From CAIKMD01 sp035552195 (GTDB lineage Bacteria; Pseudomonadota; Alphaproteobacteria; ATCC43930; CGMCC-115725), in assembly GCA_035552195.1 (NCBI GenBank), contig DASZLU010000026.1, forward strand, positions 62,001 through 126,000: a DNA stretch of 64,000 nt. The letters are read 5' to 3'. The position numbers and the translations under genes were made by a program. Below are positions 26,842 through 35,567 of the stretch, in pieces. Every line of letters starts with the position of its first letter. The first letter of the stretch is position 1. The notes beneath the pieces are model-generated. The model had not been told where the DNA came from. It was given only the letters and a program-made list of their open reading frames with translations, and made no database searches.

Positions 26842-28419
26842 TCAGAAGCGCATCGAGACGCCGCCGGTGATCGAATGGTTCGTCTGATGCGTGTAGCCGA
26901 CAAGGGCGTCGTAATCGACGAATACGGTGAGCGCATTGGCGGTGAGGTAGCTTGCCCCGACGCCGAGCGTGAAGTAGTTCCGCGATACCGGATAGCCGCT
27001 CACCTGGAAGCCGGTGGCGCTGCCGTTGGAGAAGCCGACGCTGGCCCCTGATGCGCCGATGAATTCGTGGAGGTATTCGGCGCGCACATGCGGCGAGAGA
27101 ATACCGGAAGCCATGCTGATCGCGCGGTCGCCTTGGAAACCCAGCACAGAATGCGCCGAATCCACGGTCTGCTGCCCAGCCGTGACGGTAATGGTGCTCG
27201 GCCCGGTTTCCGTGAAGCCATCGATCACGCTGTGGGAACCGTCCACGCGAAGGTAGGGCCCAAACGTATAGGCGCCGACATCGAACTCGTATCCGGTCGA
27301 GAGGCTGCCCCAGACTTGATTGGCGTCCGGATCGCCGTGGGCGAAAGCCGCTCCGCCGACTTCGCGCATCGAGTCAAAGGCCGTATGGCCATAGCTCACT
27401 TGCCAATCGATGTAGACCGGATCGATCGGCCGCGTCGTGCCGTAGGTGGTGATGTTGAAGGCATCGGCCGTTGTTTTGCTGCCGCCGCCGATATCGGCCG
27501 TCGTCCCGGTGTAGCCGCCGCCCACGCCGATAATCGTGCTCGCGCCGAGCCGGTAATCGATGCCGACGCTGATCGCTCCCGTGCGCGGGCTGGCGTTGGG
27601 CCGGCCATTCGTTCCCGTGATATTCCGCAGGGCGAAACTGCCGTTCACGAACACGCCAATTCTATCCGGCAACTCGATCGGCACGGCGCTGGAGGCATCG
27701 TCGGTCTGCGCCGTTTGCTGCGGCACTTGCACGCTGCCTATTCTCCCGTCGCTGGCGACTTGTTGCCCGGGTTGCGTAACCAGCGAGGCGAGGCTCGCGA
27801 TGCGCACGCCTTGTGACGACTGACCATTGATGCTGATGCCGAGTTGCTTGTGATCGTGCTGCAGGCGATGCAACTCGTCCATATGGCGGTTGAAATTTTG
27901 GGTCTGTTGGTTTGCCGTCGCCAATTCGGTGCTCTGCATCGCACCGATCATGCCGTAGACCGACGGATCGAGGGTCGGAGTGGCGGCGGCGACGGGCGCT
28001 GTCACGGTCACAGTCACAACCGCCGACGGAGGCCCGCTAAAATCTGTCGGGTCACCAGCCACCTGGTAAGTGAAGTTGTCAGCCCCGGAGAACCCGGCGG
28101 CCGGCGTGTAGGTCACGACCTCTCCGACAACGCTCGTCGTTCCGTGGGCAGGAGCGACTGAGACCGATACGATGGGCGTGTAGCCGACGGTAATGGTAAT
28201 GTCGGGGGCGAGATTGATCGCGACCGGCGTATTTGCGGCCGTAGTCGCCGAGGCTGGCGCCGCCGTTGCGGCCGACGCTTCATGAACGGCAAGGGAGAAT
28301 GGTGAGATCGATGCGAGGAGCGCGAGCCGGAACCAAAGGAGCGCATCTGCCTTTCGCGCTGCCGCTGGTCGTTTCCCCACCCCGGTATCCGAGCGATCGG
28401 CGCCAAATGCCGCAACCAT
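26842..28419 (-). CDS. autotransporter-type outer-membrane beta-barrel protein with Ig-like repeat
   Basis: The 525-residue protein starts best at 28419 (MVAAFGADRSD) after a strong GGGGGG ribosome site, giving an extended signal peptide (WFRLALLASISPFSLAVHEA). An Ig-like domain of the GADNFTYQV type comes next (YTPAAGFSGADNFTYQVAGD), then a helical linker (NQQTQNFNRHMDELHRLQHD). The C-terminal 250 or so residues alternate in beta-strand fashion and include GVFVNGSFALRNITG, GYEFDVGAYTFGPYLRVDG and the terminal ITGGVSMRF. A final aromatic F after alternating residues is the usual signal for outer-membrane insertion. It resembles AT-like porin domains without a long passenger. The function, perhaps adhesion, is not determined. 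Confidence 0.82.
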   Translation of the reverse strand: MVAAFGADRSDTGVGKRPAAARKADALLWFRLALLASISPFSLAVHEASAATAAPASATTAANTPVAINLAPDITITVGYTPIVSVSVAPAHGTTSVVGEVVTYTPAAGFSGADNFTYQVAGDPTDFSGPPSAVVTVTVTAPVAAATPTLDPSVYGMIGAMQSTELATANQQTQNFNRHMDELHRLQHDHKQLGISINGQSSQGVRIASLASLVTQPGQQVASDGRIGSVQVPQQTAQTDDASSAVPIELPDRIGVFVNGSFALRNITGTNGRPNASPRTGAISVGIDYRLGASTIIGVGGGYTGTTADIGGGSKTTADAFNITTYGTTRPIDPVYIDWQVSYGHTAFDSMREVGGAAFAHGDPDANQVWGSLSTGYEFDVGAYTFGPYLRVDGSHSVIDGFTETGPSTITVTAGQQTVDSAHSVLGFQGDRAISMASGILSPHVRAEYLHEFIGASGASVGFSNGSATGFQVSGYPVSRNYFTLGVGASYLTANALTVFVDYDALVGYTHQTNHSITGGVSMRF

Positions 28420-28478
28420 AGATCCCCCCACGATCAACAGCCAAGAAGCGAAGAACAAGCTACAACTGGTAGCTAAGG

Positions 28479-30215
28479 GTGTCAAAAATTATCGCGTTGA
28501 CTGAGGCGCGCGTGGAAAAACGTCGTTCCGGGAAAAATTTACGTGGCACTGCGAATGCGGCCGATCCGGATCTGGCTCGCGCGCAGTCCCTCCATCAACG
28601 AGGCCACATCGTCGAGGCGGAAGCGGCGTATGACGCCATCATCGCCGCGCATCCGGAAAAAGCCGAGGCCTGGGCTGGGCGCGGCGTGCTCGATCTTGAA
28701 CGTGGAAGACTTGCCAGCGCGGCCAGCTTTACCGAGCGAGCCGCGACTCTGGCACCCCAGGAAGCCCTACATCGTGCGCGACTGGGAACGATCCGCAAGG
28801 TCGAACGGCGCTATGCCGAGGCGTTGCAGCTTTTCCACCACGCCCTGACGCTCTCTTCGTCGCCATCCGAAGGACTCTGGCACGAGATCGGCAATATCTA
28901 TTTCGAGATAGGCGACGATACGCAGGCGGTAGCCGCTTATCGCAAGGCGCTTGATATTGCCCCCAATTCAAGCGGCACACTGAACAACCTGGGAAACGCG
29001 CTTTGCAACCTCGCCGCGCAATCGATGGCTGCCGAGACGGCGAGCGAAGCGGTCGTGGCTTACCGTCGTGCGCTCAGCATCGCGCCGAAATTCGCCGGCG
29101 CGCGCGACGGGTTGGCGCGCGCCCTGATCGAGCGCGCTCGCAGCGCGTTGTCGCGCGGCGATGGTAACGGCGCGCTCGCCGCCGTCCGCGATGCGCTGCG
29201 GTATCGCGGCCAGGCGAAACCGAAACTTATGATGGCGCAGCGCCGGGAATTGCCGATGCACCGGGCCGCCAATGCGCCGGCACCAAGCTTCAGGAATGCC
29301 CGCGTGCTGGCGGGAGAGCGGTCTTGGTACGTTTTGTCAGCAGAGAACGAACTCTATGTCGACGGGATGTCGAATGCGAATCCGGAATTGGAGGACTATG
29401 TCCGTGTTTCCGCCGCGAACGGCGGCACGATCCTGCAACTCGATGCGCCGCGTATCGAGGTCAGCCAAGGCGCTTTCCTGCTGGGCGGAAGCCGCAACTA
29501 CTATCACTGGATGGTCGACTATTTCCCGCGCCTCAGGATGCCCGAGGCCACGCAGCCGCTGCCGCTCCTGATCAACGACGATCTCGCGCCGTTTCAAAAA
29601 GATTGCTTCGCGCAGCTTAGGATCCCCGATGAACGAATGCTGCGCGTGCCGATGCCATCGATCATCCAAACGACGGAACTTGTCGCGCCGCCCATCGCGT
29701 GTTCGGAGCAAAAGCTGCATCCGTCGGCTGCCAACTGGCTGCGCGACATTTTTTCGGCGACCGGTTCGGCGCGCGCGCGCAGCCGCATCTATGTTTCCCG
29801 TCGCGATAGCGTGTCTCGCCGTGTCGTCAACGAAGACGAGATCGTTGCAGCGCTCGGCAAGCTCGATTTCGAGGTCGTCGTTCCCGGCGAACTAAGCGTT
29901 CCGGAACAGGCCCGCCGGTTTGCCGAGGCGGCGGTGATCGTGGGGCCTCACGGGTCGGGGCTGACGAACATAATCTTCGCCCCCGCGAATGCCCTTGTCG
30001 TCGAATTGACGACGGCGGGGCGCCAGCAGCCGAGCTTCATGCGGTCGCTCGCGGCAGGCCTCGGTCTTCGCTTCCATTCGTTTGCGGGTTGGCCGCTGCC
30101 GACGCAACAGCAGCGCGCCTCGGCGGGCGCGCAAGATTACGACATGGTAGTGCCGGCGGCCGAGTTGGCACGGCAGGTGATCGGGCTTGGTGGCGGGCGC
30201 GATCAGGTTCTGTGA
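28479..30215 (+). CDS. TPR-repeat protein fused to a GT61 (DUF563) glycosyltransferase domain
   Basis: The 578-residue protein begins with GTG at 28479 after a TAAGG site. Residues 30-220 form about five tetratricopeptide repeats, for example AEAAYDAIIAAHPEKAEAWA, AEALQLFHHALTLSS and AVAAYRKALDIAPNSSGTL. The C-terminal half is a family 61 glycosyltransferase with GSRNYYHWMVDYFPRL, SRIYVSRRDSVSRRVVNED and VIVGPHGSGLTNIIFAP. These are the YYHW, SR and GPHGSGLTN signatures. No signal peptide is seen, so it acts in the cytoplasm, probably on a glycan precursor or a protein. It ends 22 bp from a convergent methyltransferase gene. Confidence 0.85.
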   Translation: MSKIIALTEARVEKRRSGKNLRGTANAADPDLARAQSLHQRGHIVEAEAAYDAIIAAHPEKAEAWAGRGVLDLERGRLASAASFTERAATLAPQEALHRARLGTIRKVERRYAEALQLFHHALTLSSSPSEGLWHEIGNIYFEIGDDTQAVAAYRKALDIAPNSSGTLNNLGNALCNLAAQSMAAETASEAVVAYRRALSIAPKFAGARDGLARALIERARSALSRGDGNGALAAVRDALRYRGQAKPKLMMAQRRELPMHRAANAPAPSFRNARVLAGERSWYVLSAENELYVDGMSNANPELEDYVRVSAANGGTILQLDAPRIEVSQGAFLLGGSRNYYHWMVDYFPRLRMPEATQPLPLLINDDLAPFQKDCFAQLRIPDERMLRVPMPSIIQTTELVAPPIACSEQKLHPSAANWLRDIFSATGSARARSRIYVSRRDSVSRRVVNEDEIVAALGKLDFEVVVPGELSVPEQARRFAEAAVIVGPHGSGLTNIIFAPANALVVELTTAGRQQPSFMRSLAAGLGLRFHSFAGWPLPTQQQRASAGAQDYDMVVPAAELARQVIGLGGGRDQVL

Positions 30216-30237
30216 GCGGGCTACGCGCCGGCGCACG

Positions 30238-30894
30238 TCATGCTGCGATCTTCTTGAAAAAGAACTGATACAACGGGACGCCACTGACCGGCGTGAGCTT
30301 TGCGGCATAGCAATTGACAAAAGCGTCGATCGCAATTTTCGGCGTGTGCAGCGGATTCCGGCCGAAATTCCAAAGATAGTCATCACAAGCGACGATCCCG
30401 CCGACCCGGCACAATTCGAAGGCGAGCACGAGATCGCTTAGAACGTCGGGTGCCTGATGGCTCGCGTCGACATAAACGAAATCGAATGAGCCGCCGTGTC
30501 CTTCCAGATAGAGCTTGGCGAGCGCCGGGCGCGAATCGGCTTCGAGGCGATGAACAGTGATGGCAGGCGCCGCCTTGTAAGCACGCTCGACGTTGCGTTT
30601 GAACCGCGCGAAAACGTCTTGCATCGTCGCGCTGCTGTGCTCGACGCTGCCTTTCCAATTGTCGATGCAATAGAGATCCCCGGCCATGCCGCGGCGGAAG
30701 CCGTTCTTGATGAGCCAAACGACGCTGCGACCTTCATAGCAGCCGATTTCGAGAATCTTACGTGCATCCGGAATGAGCTGCTGAAAGATCGCGCGCCACG
30801 TCGGCTCAGCCGCCGAGAACCAGTCTGCCGTAAATTCGAAAGCTTCCCCTTCGTCGCCATCAGCGGGGGCGCGTTCATCCCGCAGGGACGGCAT
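30238..30894 (-). CDS. class I SAM-dependent methyltransferase (Methyltransf_24 type)
   Basis: The 218-residue protein has motif I as ILEIGCYEGRSVVWLI (residues 47-62). Then come YCIDNWKGS with an acidic residue for the ribose hydroxyls, FDFVYVDASHQAPDVLSDL, and GGIVACDDYLWN. That set is typical of the Methyltransf_24 family found in glycan and cephalosporin hydroxylase-like methyltransferases. Its start lies 11 bp after the stop of the caspase-like gene on the same strand, so the two are likely co-transcribed. The substrate is not evident; a sugar is possible given the glycosyltransferase next door. Confidence 0.82.
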   Translation of the reverse strand: MPSLRDERAPADGDEGEAFEFTADWFSAAEPTWRAIFQQLIPDARKILEIGCYEGRSVVWLIKNGFRRGMAGDLYCIDNWKGSVEHSSATMQDVFARFKRNVERAYKAAPAITVHRLEADSRPALAKLYLEGHGGSFDFVYVDASHQAPDVLSDLVLAFELCRVGGIVACDDYLWNFGRNPLHTPKIAIDAFVNCYAAKLTPVSGVPLYQFFFKKIAA

Positions 30895-30905
30895 CGCTGC
30901 GGTCG

Positions 30906-32801
30906 TCAGTGTTTGGTCGGAACGAACAGAAAGTCCCCGCCCTCGTGGCCGGCGAACACAATCGCGCGATAGGTGGGACTCTGCTTATAACCCAGCTTCG
31001 CCGATTGTGCGGTGATGATCGGGCTTACGGCGTCGAACAGCCGGTTCCCTTCCAAGATGTCATCGTTGTCGCGAAGGACCCGCAGAAGCGCGTCAGCGAA
31101 GATCGAGTGACCGCCCACGCCGGAATCGAGCACCGGCTGGACTCCCCCGGACGTCATCACGGTGCGGACGCGCTTCGGGCTGAGCTGTTGGAGGACAGAG
31201 AGCCGCGTGCCGGAATCGAGCCCGGATTTCGGCACTTCGACCGAGCTGCGCGTTAGCACGCCCGCATAACAGGAGTCGGCGATGACGATGATGTGGCGCG
31301 CGGGAATGATCTGCAGATAGTCGGTGATCTGCTCGTTGAGTATCCATTCGGTATCGGCGCCTGTCTGGGCGTCGACCGGAATCCAATAGCCGCGGTCGAT
31401 TTGCGGCACGAGCTGACCGTGACCCGCGTAGTAGATCAGCAGATTATCGTCCGGCGTCATCTTTTGGCGAAGATCGTTGAACGCGCCGAGAATTTGCTCG
31501 CGCGTGCCATTGACGAGCAGCGTTGTCTTGAAACCGTAATGCGTACGCAGCTCTTCTTCGATCGAGCGCGCGTCGCTCACGGCGTTATCGATGTGCGGCC
31601 AATAGCGGAAATCATCGTCGCCGATGACCAGGGCGTAGAAGTTCTTGGCGCTGAGCGAACCGCTGCCTCCGCTCGGTGCAGAAGCCTTCGGCGCCGCACT
31701 CACGGCAACGTCGATCGAACTGGTGCGGCCGAGGAGATCGGTAACCTCGACTTTGGTCGATGCACCCGGTGAGAGCAAATCCTTCGGGATGGCGAAAAGA
31801 AGTTGGTCATCTACCGGGACGACCTGCTTGCCGACGGTGAGGCGGCGCACGCCGATGTCGGAGTGAACGCGTCCGACGACGTCGCCGGCGCCTTTCTCCG
31901 ACCGCATCTGAAGCTGCACGCCGCCACTCCCGCGCGTCGCCAAGGGATAGACGATCTCGATGCTCGGCGGCGGCAGATTGGCGAGGCCGCTCGGCGCCGC
32001 CTGCGGTCCCTGCTGCATCTGCTGCTCGAGCGATGCGATGCGCTGGCGCAGCGATTGCACCTCTTTTTGATTCGGCTGCGCCGATGAACTGCCCGGCCGG
32101 TTCTCCAGCTGCTGAAGCGAGCGGTGCAGCTTGTCGAGCTCGTTCTGTTTCTGGTCGAGCTGTTGCCTCAGCTTCTGCACTTCGGCGTTGCTCGCGCCGG
32201 CCGACTCATTCGCTCCCGCGGTTTCGACGTCCGAAACCAGGCGATCGTTGATGCCGGCGGCTTGCCGGTAAAGATTGATCGCCTTCACCTTGTCCTGCGG
32301 CACGCCGAGCCCCGCCTCATAGAGGCGCGCAAGGGCGGTCTGCGCCGGCGCATAACCGGCGGTCGCCGCCTTCGCGTACCAACTCGCAGCCGAGGCATAA
32401 TCGGGCGGCTGGATCTTCTCGTAGAGCATCGCGACGTTGGTCTGCGCCTGCGTGTCGCCGGCTTCGGCGCCGCCGATCCACAGCTTGATTGCCGACGCGT
32501 AGCTGCTCGGATCGAGCAAGGTGTATTCGCCGCCGCGGAGCTCGCAATCGTGAGCGGCGGTGCGGATCACATTTCCCGCCATCTGGTAGACCATCGAGCT
32601 CCCGAGCTTGCGGACTCGGCCGGGCAAGCGGCAATCGACGACGACGAAATCGCTGGCGCCCGATGCTGCCGAGGTCGCCGGGGCTTGCTGCGCCCAGGCG
32701 GGACCGGAACGCGTCCCAAGAAACGATCCGGCGAGCGCGATCGCAAGGGCGATTGCGACGGACGGCCTTTTGAAGGCCGGAGCTCCAAAATTGGGTTTCA
32801 C
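30906..32801 (-). CDS. exported caspase-fold (peptidase C14) protein with Sel1-like repeats and coiled coil
   Basis: The 631-residue protein has a signal peptide (VAIALAIALAGSFLGTRSGP then AWAQQ). Sel1-type repeats follow at about residues 95-190 (AQTNVAMLYEKIQPPDYASA, ALARLYEAGLGVPQDKVKAI). A Gln/Leu-rich coiled coil spans about 205-265, then a beta-rich segment, and a C-terminal caspase domain from about residue 385. The catalytic pair is intact: His461 in LLIYYAGHG and Cys511 in VIADSCYAG. Caspase-fold proteases cut after Arg/Lys or Asp depending on subfamily; specificity is unknown here. It is read towards the methyltransferase gene and away from the phosphatase, inside the block flanked by T6SS regulators. 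Confidence 0.85.
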   Translation of the reverse strand: MKPNFGAPAFKRPSVAIALAIALAGSFLGTRSGPAWAQQAPATSAASGASDFVVVDCRLPGRVRKLGSSMVYQMAGNVIRTAAHDCELRGGEYTLLDPSSYASAIKLWIGGAEAGDTQAQTNVAMLYEKIQPPDYASAASWYAKAATAGYAPAQTALARLYEAGLGVPQDKVKAINLYRQAAGINDRLVSDVETAGANESAGASNAEVQKLRQQLDQKQNELDKLHRSLQQLENRPGSSSAQPNQKEVQSLRQRIASLEQQMQQGPQAAPSGLANLPPPSIEIVYPLATRGSGGVQLQMRSEKGAGDVVGRVHSDIGVRRLTVGKQVVPVDDQLLFAIPKDLLSPGASTKVEVTDLLGRTSSIDVAVSAAPKASAPSGGSGSLSAKNFYALVIGDDDFRYWPHIDNAVSDARSIEEELRTHYGFKTTLLVNGTREQILGAFNDLRQKMTPDDNLLIYYAGHGQLVPQIDRGYWIPVDAQTGADTEWILNEQITDYLQIIPARHIIVIADSCYAGVLTRSSVEVPKSGLDSGTRLSVLQQLSPKRVRTVMTSGGVQPVLDSGVGGHSIFADALLRVLRDNDDILEGNRLFDAVSPIITAQSAKLGYKQSPTYRAIVFAGHEGGDFLFVPTKH

Positions 32802-33025
32802 GGCTGGCGCGCCCCCTGTGAGCAGTTCGAATGTCCGAGCGCAGGAAGTATGTCGCCCGAGTCAGGGCGAGGGAAGCAATATTTGTTCAGGCGCGCAGGA
32901 AGGCATGGTCCGTTTTCGCGGGAGGAGGTGGCTCGATCGATCCTTATGGATTTCGCCATCGGTCCCTAATTGGGCTGTGACAACTAAAGCGAAATTGCCG
33001 GCCGTTTATCACTCAAATTGGAGCC

Positions 33026-33820
33026 TTATGGCGACCGCTGACCGCTGTCGGCGCCGAGCACTTTCACCACGACGACGGTGACATTGTCGGGCGCGCCGCG
33101 ATCGAGAGCCAGGTTGATGAGCGCGCCGACGGCTTGCTCGACGGGCTGCGCAAGCAATGCCGCGATCTCGGCGTCCTCGGCCGTCTTCGTCAAGCCATCG
33201 CTGCACAAAAGGAAAACGTCGTCAGCAAGGAGCTGGTCTTCGGTCACCTCGAGATCGAGCCGTTCAAACGCGCCGACGGCTCTCGTCACGATGTTGCCGA
33301 GAGGGTGATGGCGCGCTTCCGCCGGCTCAAGAATGCCGCGATCGACCATCTCCTGCACTTCGCTGTGATCATGATTGACCTGACGAAGGCTGCCTTGGCG
33401 AAGCAAATACAGGCGGCTATCGCCCGCCCAGGCGCAGGCGAATCTTTGGTCAAAAAACAGCAACGCGACGACCGTCGTCGCGATCGCTTGGCGTGCCGCC
33501 GCTTCCGCCTGCTCACGCAACGCGTCGTTAATCGTGCCGAGGCGCACGGATATTTCCGTAACGAAGCTCGCCATCGTTTCCGGCTTGGCGGTGCGGCCAA
33601 GGCTTTGCACCGTAAATGCACTCGCCCAATCGCCCGCGCTCGCGCCGCCGACACCGTCCGCTACGGCCCAGAGGCCAATTTGAGGATATTCGAGGAGCGC
33701 ATCTTCGTTGAGTTTTCGCGCTTTGCCGACGTCTGTCGCAGACGCGGACACCCAATGGAGAACGTTATCCGGCTCGGCGTCCGCGGGACCTGTGCTGAGA
33801 TGTATTGACCGAGCGTCCAT
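33026..33820 (-). CDS. PP2C-family Ser/Thr phosphatase, candidate T6SS regulator PppA/Stp
   Basis: The 264-residue protein has the PP2C metal-binding motifs in order: ARKLNEDALL (Asp), GLWAVADGVGGASAGDWAS (DG), FACAWAGDSRLYLL, VFLLCSDGLT and GAPDNVTVVVV. It therefore should dephosphorylate Ser/Thr with Mn2+ or Mg2+. No membrane segment is present. In T6SS loci this enzyme (PppA) reverses the action of the kinase PpkA. Here it lies 586 bp upstream of tssA on the opposite strand and 8.6 kb from the kinase gene. The start at 33820 gives a family-typical length. Confidence 0.88.
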   Translation of the reverse strand: MDARSIHLSTGPADAEPDNVLHWVSASATDVGKARKLNEDALLEYPQIGLWAVADGVGGASAGDWASAFTVQSLGRTAKPETMASFVTEISVRLGTINDALREQAEAAARQAIATTVVALLFFDQRFACAWAGDSRLYLLRQGSLRQVNHDHSEVQEMVDRGILEPAEARHHPLGNIVTRAVGAFERLDLEVTEDQLLADDVFLLCSDGLTKTAEDAEIAALLAQPVEQAVGALINLALDRGAPDNVTVVVVKVLGADSGQRSP

Positions 33821-34327
33821 ACCGGTCTCCTACCGCGTTTAAACCGACCATTTCGGCCTCGCCCTAGACCGGTCGTGTCAGAGCCGGAAAACGCAAAAAT
33901 GGGCCCGCCCGTCGAACCACCGTAATCCGTGCCGACTGAGCGCTTGCGCCGGCTGGTCGGCAGAGGCGGTTATAACTGTTCCGCGCATTCGCGCCAATGA
34001 GCCCGCAGGAGGCGTCACGTTCGCGTTCGTGCCCTTCTCGAGCGAAAGTGCCCGAAAGACATTCCACCGGTCGCAGCGGCCTTCTCATTCTCGATGAGAT
34101 GGCGCTAGCCGATTGCTGTTTTTTGACAGTCACGGGGCAGCGGCACGAAGCCGGCGGACGAAAAACCGGTGCCCTAAGAAGATACTCGGTGCTCTGCGGT
34201 AAAACTTTGGTTTTCGAGTATATTCCGGGTATAGTCCAATAATCTTGTCAGCCGGGGTAGGCTAGCATAAACGCGAACCTTGGATATGAGAACGCGCGGT
34301 CATTGATGCGCTGCCGGGGGAGCTGCT
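33821..34327. other. 507-bp gap upstream of the T6SS operon
   Basis: The gap separates the divergent phosphatase gene and the tssA leader and must hold promoters for both. An AT-rich stretch at about 34190-34260, including GTATATTCCGGGTATAGTC and CCAATAATCTTG, is the likeliest promoter area for the T6SS operon. I found no convincing sigma-54 element. Short frames on both strands (for example 33864-34133 minus) have no ribosome site and were not called. Confidence 0.5.
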
Positions 34328-34417
34328 GTGAACTCAGACAAACGAGCGCTGCTGGAAGGCTTTGCCGTCCGCGAAAGCAGCGGACGCGCCGGGATAGAAA
34401 TTAGCCATGGCGATTGA
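34328..34417 (+). CDS. possible 29-residue leader peptide overlapping tssA
   Basis: A GTG at 34328 follows a GGGGGAG ribosome site with 5-base spacing and opens a frame of 29 codons (MNSDKRALLEGFAVRESSGR, then AGIEISHGD). It ends with TGA at 34415-34417, 11 bp inside tssA in another frame. The tssA start itself has only a weak ribosome site, so ribosomes finishing this frame could reinitiate on tssA. A hairpin lies within the frame. The peptide is hydrophilic with no signal. It could be a coupling or attenuation leader; it could also be chance. Confidence 0.4.
   Translation: MNSDKRALLEGFAVRESSGRAGIEISHGD
34366..34386 (+). promoter_or_regulatory. hairpin just upstream of the tssA start codon
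   Basis: A perfect 7-bp GC-rich stem (CGTCCGC / GCGGACG) with a 7-base loop GAAAGCA ends 20 bases before the tssA ATG and lies inside the possible leader frame. In mRNA it would sit next to the tssA ribosome site, so ribosome movement through the leader could open it. Confidence 0.35.
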
Positions 34418-35495
34418 TACTCAGGCGCTGCTCGAGCCGAATTCCGACGAGGCGCCGAGCGGCGCGTCCGTCGAGTACGACCCGCGTTATATCGAGCTCG
34501 AGATTTTAGCGCGCGGGGTCGCACAGGAAGAGGATTCCGCGGGCAGGATCATTCGTGAAGCGCAACCTCCTGATTGGGCTGAAGTCGAGCGGATCGCCCT
34601 CGAGCTGTGTCAGGAAACGAAGGATCTTCGCGTCGCGATCTATCTGGCTCGCGCCGCCCTCGCGCGTGATGGGTTGCCGGGGCTGCGCGACGCGCTCGAT
34701 CTCATGAGCGGCTATCTCACGCGCCATTGGTCGAGCGTCTACCCGCAGCTCGATCCGGACGACAACAACGATCCGAGCGCTCGCGTGAACACGGTCGCAT
34801 CGTTGTGCGACAACGACACGATGTTGCGCGCCTTGCGTCTGACGCCGCTGACGCAATCACGCCAGTTCGGCCGTATCAGCTATCGCGATTATGCGATGGC
34901 GACCGGCGCGATGCCGGCCGCCACGAATGGGCGTGACGACGAAGAAAAGATGCCGGATTCGTTGCGGCTCGACGCCGCCTTCGCCGATACCGACATCGCG
35001 TTCATCAGCGAATCCCAGGCGGCGGCAGCGGGCGCACTCGAGGCCTTGTCGACGATCGACAAGACCCTCGACCAAGAGCTTGGCCCGGGTAATGGCCCCG
35101 AGTTGACGCCGCTGGAGAAGCTTCTCGGCGATATCAAGGGGTTGCTGGATCGCGAACTCGCGAAACGCGGCGGCGGCGAAAGCCTGGAAGAGGAGGGATC
35201 GGAAGGTCCAGCCATGGCCGACGGAGCCGCGGAGCGTGGGGCTGGAGCAGGGCGGGGATTGGCCGCGGGCGGGGCCGTGCGCAGCCGGGATGATGTCTTG
35301 CTCCTCCTGGATAAAATCTGCCGCTATTATTCGGATTACGAGCCGTCGAGCCCGGTTCCGCTCATCTTGAACCGGACAAGGCGCTTGGTCACGATGAGCT
35401 TTCTCGATATTCTCAAAGACCTGACGCCCGGGGGCGTGCAAGAATTCGGGCTGATCGCTGGCATTAAGGAAGAGGAAGATCGGGCAGAGGAATAG
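34407..35495 (+). CDS. tssA: T6SS protein TssA (ImpA family)
   Basis: TssA caps and guides assembly of the T6SS sheath and tube. The 362-residue protein has the ImpA N-terminal domain: LEPNSDEAPSGASVEYDPRY at the start, LCQETKDLRVAIYLARAALA, and LTRHWSSVYPQLDPDDNNDP with the conserved WD/HW..VYP.LD pattern. The C-terminal end has ICRYYSDYEPSSPVPLILNR and FLDILKDLTPGG, typical of short TssA proteins. An Ala/Gly/Glu-rich linker lies at about residues 255-285. It opens the T6SS operon, with tssB 72 bp downstream. Confidence 0.9.
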   Translation: MAIDTQALLEPNSDEAPSGASVEYDPRYIELEILARGVAQEEDSAGRIIREAQPPDWAEVERIALELCQETKDLRVAIYLARAALARDGLPGLRDALDLMSGYLTRHWSSVYPQLDPDDNNDPSARVNTVASLCDNDTMLRALRLTPLTQSRQFGRISYRDYAMATGAMPAATNGRDDEEKMPDSLRLDAAFADTDIAFISESQAAAAGALEALSTIDKTLDQELGPGNGPELTPLEKLLGDIKGLLDRELAKRGGGESLEEEGSEGPAMADGAAERGAGAGRGLAAGGAVRSRDDVLLLLDKICRYYSDYEPSSPVPLILNRTRRLVTMSFLDILKDLTPGGVQEFGLIAGIKEEEDRAEE

Positions 35496-35567
35496 CGTCG
35501 TCAGACTGGGGTCGGCGTTTTCACGCGAAAGCGCTTGCGGTGAACAGGGGCAAGGAGGGAGTCGAAG

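Noticed and set aside
33864..34242. Short frames on both strands in the gap before tssA.
   Set aside because: No ribosome sites, biased composition and mutual overlap; the region is more likely regulatory.
33920..34400. Search for a sigma-54 promoter (GG-N10-GC) before the T6SS operon.
   Set aside because: Candidate matches had wrong spacing or lacked the GG element, so none is reported.
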